Of a stretch of 10,111 nucleotides of DNA, positions 6,198 to 10,111 are shown in pieces. The notes under the pieces are model-generated. The model had not been told where the DNA came from. It worked only from the letters and a program-made list of their open reading frames with translations, and ran no database searches. The stretch covers positions 1 to 10,111 of the forward strand of contig JAJZUK010000014.1 in the NCBI GenBank assembly GCA_021847125.1. The letters run 5' to 3'. The translations under genes were made by a program, and so were the position numbers. Numbering within the stretch: the stretch's first letter is position 1; the number at the start of each line of letters is the position of its first letter. The stretch comes from Pseudomonadota bacterium (GTDB lineage Bacteria > Pseudomonadota > Gammaproteobacteria > Burkholderiales > SG8-39).

Positions 6198-7163
6198 ATG
6201 TCAGATCTACCCAAGGCGATACGCATCAACGAAGAAGGGCCGCGCGAGGGCTTTCAGTTCGAGAAAGGGCCGATACCGACGGCGCGCAAAATCGAGCTGA
6301 TCGACTCGCTGTCCAAGACCGGCCTGAAACAGATCCAGACCATGTCCTTCGTGCCGCCGAAGAACGTCCCCGGCATGATAGACGCGGACGAGGTCGTGCA
6401 AGGCTTCACCCGAGCCCCCGGCGTGAGCTACACCGGGCTGTGGCTGAACGACAAGGGCCTCGCGCGCGCGCTGGCGAGCGGCAAGCTCGACGTCAAGGGC
6501 TCGCTGTCCTTGACCGCATCGGAGAAATTCCTGCTGCGCAACCAGAAGCGCACGCTGGCCGAGAACCTCGAGGCGCAGCACACCATGGTCAAGATGTACC
6601 AGCAGCACAAGGTGCCGATCGAGCGCGGCGGGCTGATGGCCGCGTTCGGCTGCAATTTCGAGGGCGACATACCGATCCCGCACATCCTCGACATGATCCG
6701 GCAGATGCTGGACATCGCGGCGCAATACCAGTTCGAGCTCAAGGTCGTCTCGCTCGCCGACACCATGGCCTGGGCGACGCCCTTGTCGATCAAGCGGGTG
6801 GTGGGCGCGGTGCGCGAGAAATATCCGCAGCTGCAGATTTCGCTGCACCTGCACGACACCCGCGGCATGGGCATAGCCAACGCCTACGCCGGCATGGAAA
6901 TGGGTGTCGCGATCTACGACGCGGCGGTCGCCGGCCTGGGCGGCTGCCCGTTCGCCGCGCATCGCGGCGCGGCCGGCAATGTGTGCACCGAGGATCTTGT
7001 TTTCATGTGCGAGGAAATGGGCATCGCCACCGGCATCGACCTGGAAAAGCTGATCGAATCGGCGCTGCTGGCCGAGGAGGTGGTCGGGCATCCGCTGCCC
7101 GGCTGCGTGATGAAGGGCGGCACCCTGGCCCGCCTGCGGCAGAAAATACGCGACGCGGCCTGA
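6198..7163 (+). CDS. HMG-CoA lyase-like DRE-TIM metallolyase
   Basis: A 321-residue (beta/alpha)8-barrel lyase, about the length of bacterial hydroxymethylglutaryl-CoA lyases. These cleave HMG-CoA to acetyl-CoA and acetoacetate with a divalent metal. Visible family marks are NEEGPREGFQFEKG (11-24), SFVPPKNVPGMIDADEV (50-66), LADTMAWATP (186-195), the metal-binding LHLHD (216-220), GLGGCPFA (246-253) with the flap Cys250, and GNVCTED (260-266) with Asn261. Arg16 is in place, but the metal-ligand Asp that follows it in classical enzymes (GPRD) is Glu17. GGAG lies seven bases before the ATG. In this operon it should cleave the 3-hydroxyacyl-CoA formed by the hydratase pair. The product could be acetyl-CoA plus a keto acid, and the true substrate may be an HMG-CoA relative such as a citramalyl- or other hydroxy-diacyl-CoA. 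Confidence 0.88.
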   Translation: MSDLPKAIRINEEGPREGFQFEKGPIPTARKIELIDSLSKTGLKQIQTMSFVPPKNVPGMIDADEVVQGFTRAPGVSYTGLWLNDKGLARALASGKLDVKGSLSLTASEKFLLRNQKRTLAENLEAQHTMVKMYQQHKVPIERGGLMAAFGCNFEGDIPIPHILDMIRQMLDIAAQYQFELKVVSLADTMAWATPLSIKRVVGAVREKYPQLQISLHLHDTRGMGIANAYAGMEMGVAIYDAAVAGLGGCPFAAHRGAAGNVCTEDLVFMCEEMGIATGIDLEKLIESALLAEEVVGHPLPGCVMKGGTLARLRQKIRDAA

Positions 7164-7197
7164 CGCGCGCGCAGCGAAAACCAAGAGGAGCAGCGCC

Positions 7198-8556
7198 ATG
7201 CCTGTCGCACTGACCGTCGGCCTGGGAAAGTTCATCGCCGGCTTGCGTTACCCGGACATCCCGCAGGATGCCATCGCGTTCGCCCGCACCGGGTTTGCCG
7301 ACTGCGTCGGTGTGATGATTGCCGGCGCGGTCGAACCGGCGCCGCAGTTGGTGCGCGCCATGCTGGCGCCGGCGGGGGGCGAAGCCACGCTGCTGTTCGG
7401 CGCCGGCCGCGCCTCGGCGCCGGAGGCCGCGTGGATCAACGGCACTGCCGCGCACCCGCTCGATTTCGACGATGTCGCGCAGCGCGGCCACCCCAGCGCC
7501 GTCCTCGTGCCGGCAATCCTCGCCGAGGCCGAGGCGATCGGCGCCTCGGGCGAGGCGATGCTGCTCGCCTACGCCGCGGGCTACGAAACCTGGGCCGAAC
7601 TGGTGCGGCGCGAAGCCGACGCGCATCACAACAAGGGCTGGCATCCCACCGGCATCTTCGGCGCCATCGGCGCCGCGGCGGCCTGCGCCTCGCTGCGCCG
7701 GCTCGATGCGACGCGGTGTGCGCACGCGATCGCGCTGGGCGCCTCGCAAAGCGCCGGCCTGATGGCCAACTTCGGCACCATGACCAAGCCCTTCCATGCG
7801 GGCCGCTCGGCGCATGCCGGCGTGGTGGCGGCGCGCCTCGCCCAGCAAGGGTTTACCGCTGCACTCGACGCGCTCGAGCATCCCCAGGGTTTTCTCGCCG
7901 CGGTATCGCCGGCGGGAAAGGTGGACCGCGAGTCGGCGCTCGAGGCGGGCCGCGTGTGGAAGCTGGCGCGCGACGGCGTGGCGGTCAAGAAATACCCCTT
8001 GTGCTATTGCACCCATCGCGCGCTCGACGGCATGCTCGACCTGTTGCAGGCCGGCCGGGTGGATGCAGGAGCGGTGCGCCGCGTCGTGGTTTCGACCAGC
8101 CCGCGCTACGCGACCATACTGCGCAACCATGCGCCGCAGACCGGCCTCGAAGCGAAGTTCAGCATGGAGTTCGCGATGACTTCGGCGCTGATCGCCGGCC
8201 GCGCGAGCCCCGCCGAGTTGACCGACGCCTTCGTGCGCCGGCCCGAGGTGCAGGCGCTGATGCGGCGGGTCGAAGTCCAAGTGGACGAGCGCGAGGACCC
8301 GGCGGCGCCGGGACAGGCGATCTACGACGAGGTGGCCATCGAGACCGACGGCGCTGCGCCCGCGCGCAGCATCAGGGTCAGCAAAGTGCGCGGCGGCCCG
8401 GATCTGCCGCTCGCCCGCGAGGAACTGTGGGCCAAGTTCGAAGGCTGCGTGCAGGCCGGCGGCGCGAAACTCGATGCGCGCGGACTGTTCGACGCGCTGA
8501 TGTCGCTGGAGCGCCTGGCGCAGGTGCGCAATCTCCCCGGGCTCGGTAACGCCTAA
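7198..8556 (+). CDS. MmgE/PrpD-family protein
   Basis: A 452-residue member of the family that includes 2-methylcitrate dehydratase (PrpD) and cis-aconitate decarboxylase (IRG1/CAD). The helical domain shows ADCVGVMIAGA (34-44), WINGTAAHPLDFDD (79-92), HPSAVLVPAILAEAE (98-112), GWHPTGIFGAIGAAAA (147-162) and the hallmark TKPFHAGRSAHAGVVAA (196-212). A lid-domain segment, VKKYPLCYCTHRALDGM, spans 263-279. Asp91/92, His98, His149, Lys197 and His273 lie in conserved family positions, so the protein looks intact. GAGGAG seven bases before the ATG supports the start. Known members dehydrate or decarboxylate branched polycarboxylates. Here it may prepare or isomerise the pathway acid, but which reaction is unknown and it is the least explained step of the operon. 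Confidence 0.93.
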   Translation: MPVALTVGLGKFIAGLRYPDIPQDAIAFARTGFADCVGVMIAGAVEPAPQLVRAMLAPAGGEATLLFGAGRASAPEAAWINGTAAHPLDFDDVAQRGHPSAVLVPAILAEAEAIGASGEAMLLAYAAGYETWAELVRREADAHHNKGWHPTGIFGAIGAAAACASLRRLDATRCAHAIALGASQSAGLMANFGTMTKPFHAGRSAHAGVVAARLAQQGFTAALDALEHPQGFLAAVSPAGKVDRESALEAGRVWKLARDGVAVKKYPLCYCTHRALDGMLDLLQAGRVDAGAVRRVVVSTSPRYATILRNHAPQTGLEAKFSMEFAMTSALIAGRASPAELTDAFVRRPEVQALMRRVEVQVDEREDPAAPGQAIYDEVAIETDGAAPARSIRVSKVRGGPDLPLAREELWAKFEGCVQAGGAKLDARGLFDALMSLERLAQVRNLPGLGNA

Positions 8557-8580
8557 AGCCCGCCAACCCAATCCCTCAAC

Positions 8581-8586
8581 CAGGAG
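8581..8586 (+). promoter_or_regulatory. Ribosome binding site fixing a GTG start
   Basis: CAGGAG lies seven bases before the GTG at 8594. No ATG occurs in frame near the expected N-terminus, so the acyl-CoA dehydrogenase gene very likely starts with GTG. Confidence 0.75.
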
Positions 8587-8593
8587 CAAAAAA

Positions 8594-9805
8594 GTGGAAT
8601 CGACCTCTCCCGACTCATCGGTGTACAAGCTTCCGCCCGAGATACTCGAGTATCAGGAACTGGCCAAGCGCCTGGTGCGCGAGGAACTGCTGCCGCTGGA
8701 GCAGGAATACCTGGCGCACCCGGGGCACGCCTACGGCGTCAAGGAAACGATCAACCTGAAGGCGGTATTCAAGAAAGACGTGGTCGATCGCCTGGTCAAG
8801 ATTTCGCGCGACACCGGCCTGTGGTACCTGATGGTGCCGGAAAAATTCGGCGGCTCGGGGCTGTCGATGCTGGCGCAGGTGGTGATACTCGAACAGTTCA
8901 TGTACACGCCGGTGCCGTTTCCGTTCGCCAACGTGCCCAACATCCTGTACGAGTGCAAAGGCGAGCAGATCGAGCGCTTCCTCAAGCCGGTGATCGAGGG
9001 CGAAAAGACGACCTGTTTCGCGCAGACCGAGGCCAACGCGGGTTCGGATCCGGGCGGCATGATGCAGACCAAGGCGGTGAAAGACGGCAGGCACTGGGTG
9101 CTGAACGGCACCAAGATGTGGATATCGATGGCGGCGGAATCCGACATCATCATGGTGCAGGCCGTCACCGACCCCGCCCTGCGCCAGCGCGGCGGCATCA
9201 CCATGTTCCTGGTCGATCGTCGCAATCCCGGCGTCCATGTCGAGGAACCCGGGCAAAGAACCTGGCTCGGCCCCAAGTCCGCGCAATACATCGTCCGCTT
9301 CGAGAACTGCCGCGTGCCCGAGGACAGCATCATCGGCGAAGTCGGCAAGGGCTTCAGCTTCGGGCAGAAATGGCTCACCATCCACGACCGGCTGCTGCGC
9401 GGACCCTATTGCCTGGGCAAGATGCAGCGCGGGCTGGACCTGTCGGTCGAGTGGGCCAAGCAGCGCGTCACTTTCGGCAAGCCGATTTCCGAGCGCCAGG
9501 CGATACAGTGGCGCCTGGTGGACATGTATATCGACATCACGGCGCTGCGCTCCATGACTTACGAAATGGCGGCGCGCGCGGACACGGGCGAGGACATCCG
9601 CGCCGAGGCGGCGCTGGTCAAGCTCACTTCCACCGAGTGGGGCACGCGCTGTCTGGATTCGGCGATCCAGGTCCACGGCGCCATGGGCGAGTCGCTGGAG
9701 CTGCCGCTCACCCTCTTTTACCGCTACGTGCGCCACGCGCAGATCGGCGGCGGCACCAGCGAGATCCAGCGCATGCTGATCGCGCGCAAGCTGCTCGGGA
9801 AGTAA
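8594..9805 (+). CDS. Acyl-CoA dehydrogenase with relocated catalytic base
   Basis: FAD-dependent dehydrogenase, 403 residues, which introduces an alpha,beta double bond into an acyl-CoA and passes electrons to ETF. The all-helical N-terminal domain leads to VPEKFGGSGLSM (81-92). The middle beta-domain carries CFAQTEANAGSDPGG (141-155) and LNGTKMWIS (170-178). The C-terminal helices end in QVHGAMGESLELPL (359-372) and IGGGTSEIQRMLIARKLL (384-401). In MCAD-type enzymes the catalytic Glu lies in YEGT; here that position is Gly386. Asp265 (HDR, 264-266) sits about where isovaleryl-CoA dehydrogenase keeps its Glu, so the base may be an Asp on that helix. Last gene of the operon, 37 bases after the PrpD-like gene. 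It may supply the unsaturated substrate of the hydratase pair. Exact substrate is unknown. Confidence 0.93.
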   Translation: MESTSPDSSVYKLPPEILEYQELAKRLVREELLPLEQEYLAHPGHAYGVKETINLKAVFKKDVVDRLVKISRDTGLWYLMVPEKFGGSGLSMLAQVVILEQFMYTPVPFPFANVPNILYECKGEQIERFLKPVIEGEKTTCFAQTEANAGSDPGGMMQTKAVKDGRHWVLNGTKMWISMAAESDIIMVQAVTDPALRQRGGITMFLVDRRNPGVHVEEPGQRTWLGPKSAQYIVRFENCRVPEDSIIGEVGKGFSFGQKWLTIHDRLLRGPYCLGKMQRGLDLSVEWAKQRVTFGKPISERQAIQWRLVDMYIDITALRSMTYEMAARADTGEDIRAEAALVKLTSTEWGTRCLDSAIQVHGAMGESLELPLTLFYRYVRHAQIGGGTSEIQRMLIARKLLGK

Positions 9806-9890
9806 GGCGGCGGTGAGCGCGGGCGTGACTTATCTACGGCTTGTCAAGTACGCTCGCGTGCCGCCAGAAACCTTGCGCGCTGCGCGCGCC
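9806..9890. other. Non-coding stretch after the operon
   Basis: No gene, promoter or T-tailed terminator is visible directly after the dehydrogenase stop. The only structure is a short GC palindrome, GCGCGC-T-GCGCGC (9875-9887), just before the first large hairpin. Together with the hairpins to the right it forms a 306-base gene-free tail. Confidence 0.5.
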
Positions 9891-9941
9891 AACCGTGTTT
9901 TCCGCGCGGATGAAAAGCGCATCCGCGCAAAAAACACGGTT
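9891..9941. repeat. REP-like hairpin A
   Basis: Outer arms AACCGTGTTTT (9891-9901) and AAAACACGGTT (9931-9941) pair perfectly. After a 2/2 mismatch the inner arms GCGCGGATG (9904-9912) and CATCCGCGC (9920-9928) pair around a 7-base loop. Read on the minus strand the loop contains GCTTTT. The inner stem and loop resemble hairpins B and C in inverted orientation. T-runs precede the inner stem and A-runs follow it on either strand, the opposite of an intrinsic terminator. Confidence 0.8.
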
Positions 9942-9945
9942 AGGG

Positions 9946-9975
9946 TTAACACCCGTCGCGGTATGGGGGTTTTAT
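9946..9975 (+). promoter_or_regulatory. Weak candidate promoter between hairpins A and B
   Basis: TTAACA (9946-9951, 5 of 6 to the -35 consensus) is followed after 18 bases by TTTTAT (9970-9975, 4 of 6 to -10). A transcript starting near 9982 would begin at hairpin B and carry hairpins B and C as a leader for a gene beyond the window. Low certainty. Confidence 0.25.
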
Positions 9976-9979
9976 ACAA

Positions 9980-10030
9980 GATCGTTGATGGCGTGCGGAT
10001 GCGCTTCTTATCCGCACGCCATCAACGATC
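9980..10030. repeat. REP-like hairpin B, perfect 21-bp stem
   Basis: The arm at 9980-10000 is the exact reverse complement of the arm at 10010-10030, with a 9-base loop GCGCTTCTT. The inner part (GTGCGGAT / ATCCGCAC) and the GCTTCT in the loop match hairpins A and C. It is extremely stable if transcribed. No T-tract follows on either strand. Confidence 0.85.
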
Positions 10031-10031
10031 C

Positions 10032-10055
10032 GCGCGGACGGCTTCTCGTCCGCGC
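10032..10055. repeat. REP-like hairpin C
   Basis: GCGCGGACG (10032-10040) and CGTCCGCGC (10047-10055) form a perfect 9-bp stem with the 6-base loop GCTTCT. It directly follows hairpin B in the same orientation, one base apart. Confidence 0.8.
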
Positions 10056-10057
10056 AA

Positions 10058-10106
10058 CTCTGCAGCCCCGCAACAACGCGGGCGCATTCTAGGGCGCAAT
10101 GCAGAG
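10058..10106. repeat. Nested inverted repeats before a likely downstream start
   Basis: CTCTGCA (10058-10064) pairs with TGCAGAG (10100-10106). Inside lies CCCGC (10067-10071) with GCGGG (10078-10082), and a competing pair GCATT (10084-10088) with AATGC (10098-10102). The outer and competing pairs share bases 10100-10102 and exclude each other. Confidence 0.5.
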
Positions 10107-10109
10107 GAG
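10104..10109 (+). promoter_or_regulatory. Possible ribosome binding site of a gene beyond the window
   Basis: GAGGAG occurs two bases before the window ends, after a gene-free stretch. It is well placed to serve a + strand gene starting a few bases outside, which cannot be verified here. Confidence 0.35.
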
Positions 10110-10111
10110 AG

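Noticed and set aside
7003..8628. 541-codon minus-strand open frame opposite the PrpD-like gene
   Set aside because: Same kind of GC-driven antisense shadow. The + strand encodes an intact known family.
8615..9736. 373-codon minus-strand open frame opposite the acyl-CoA dehydrogenase
   Set aside because: Antisense shadow with no family resemblance. The sense strand has continuous dehydrogenase motifs.
9891..10055. Hairpins A-C as rho-independent terminators of the operon
   Set aside because: None is followed by a T-run on either strand. Around hairpin A the T- and A-runs are on the wrong sides. Shared loop and stem sequence fits a repeat family better.
9841..10092. 83-codon + strand open frame in the palindromic tail
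   Set aside because: It is a translation of the hairpin sequences from a TTG start with no ribosome binding site, and the peptide has no domain character.
1..10111. CRISPR arrays, tRNA or rRNA genes, insertion sequences
   Set aside because: No spaced direct repeats, cloverleaf or rRNA sequence, transposase or terminal repeats were seen by eye in the window.

Overview
The window is GC-rich and tightly packed, with few intergenic gaps. It looks like a chromosomal segment from a Burkholderiales-type or related betaproteobacterium. The grounds are the Bug/TctC-type periplasmic binding protein (a family strongly expanded in that group), the CaiB/MaoC/HMG-CoA-lyase/PrpD/acyl-CoA dehydrogenase gene mix, and the base composition. 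The taxon is an inference from gene content, not from a marker gene.

Left part (1-2800): the C-terminal two thirds of a fosmidomycin-resistance-type MFS exporter (+) converges on a small exported HExxH zinc-peptidase-like protein (-). A 242-base divergent region follows, then a Bug-family solute-binding protein (+). The binding protein has no TctA/TctB membrane partners in view.

Middle (2816-3850): an IclR-family regulator (-) is convergent with the binding-protein gene and divergent from the operon to its right. The shared control region holds a TTGACA-N17-TAGTAT promoter, a perfect 12-bp palindrome between its -35 and -10, and an AT-rich inverted repeat whose two arms carry the TATAAT boxes of both strands.

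Right part (3851-9805): six same-strand genes with gaps of 3-62 bases, which I read as one operon. They encode a family III (CaiB/BaiF) CoA-transferase, two single-hotdog MaoC-type hydratase subunits, an HMG-CoA-lyase-like DRE-TIM lyase, an MmgE/PrpD-family protein and an acyl-CoA dehydrogenase. The logic suggests CoA activation of a (di)carboxylate, alpha,beta-dehydrogenation, hydration and retro-Claisen/aldol cleavage. A branched C5-C6 diacid such as 3-methylglutarate/3-methylglutaconate, or an itaconate/methylsuccinate-type acid, would fit. The PrpD protein is the unexplained step. Several enzymes depart from textbook active sites: Asn for Asp in the hydratase, Gly for Glu in the dehydrogenase, Glu for Asp in the lyase.

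Right end (9806-10111): about 300 bases with no credible gene but dense palindromes. Three hairpins share a core stem (GYGCGGAYG) and a GCTTYT loop motif, so they look like a REP/BIME-type cluster. The last bases hold a Shine-Dalgarno-like GAGGAG, probably for a gene starting just outside the window.
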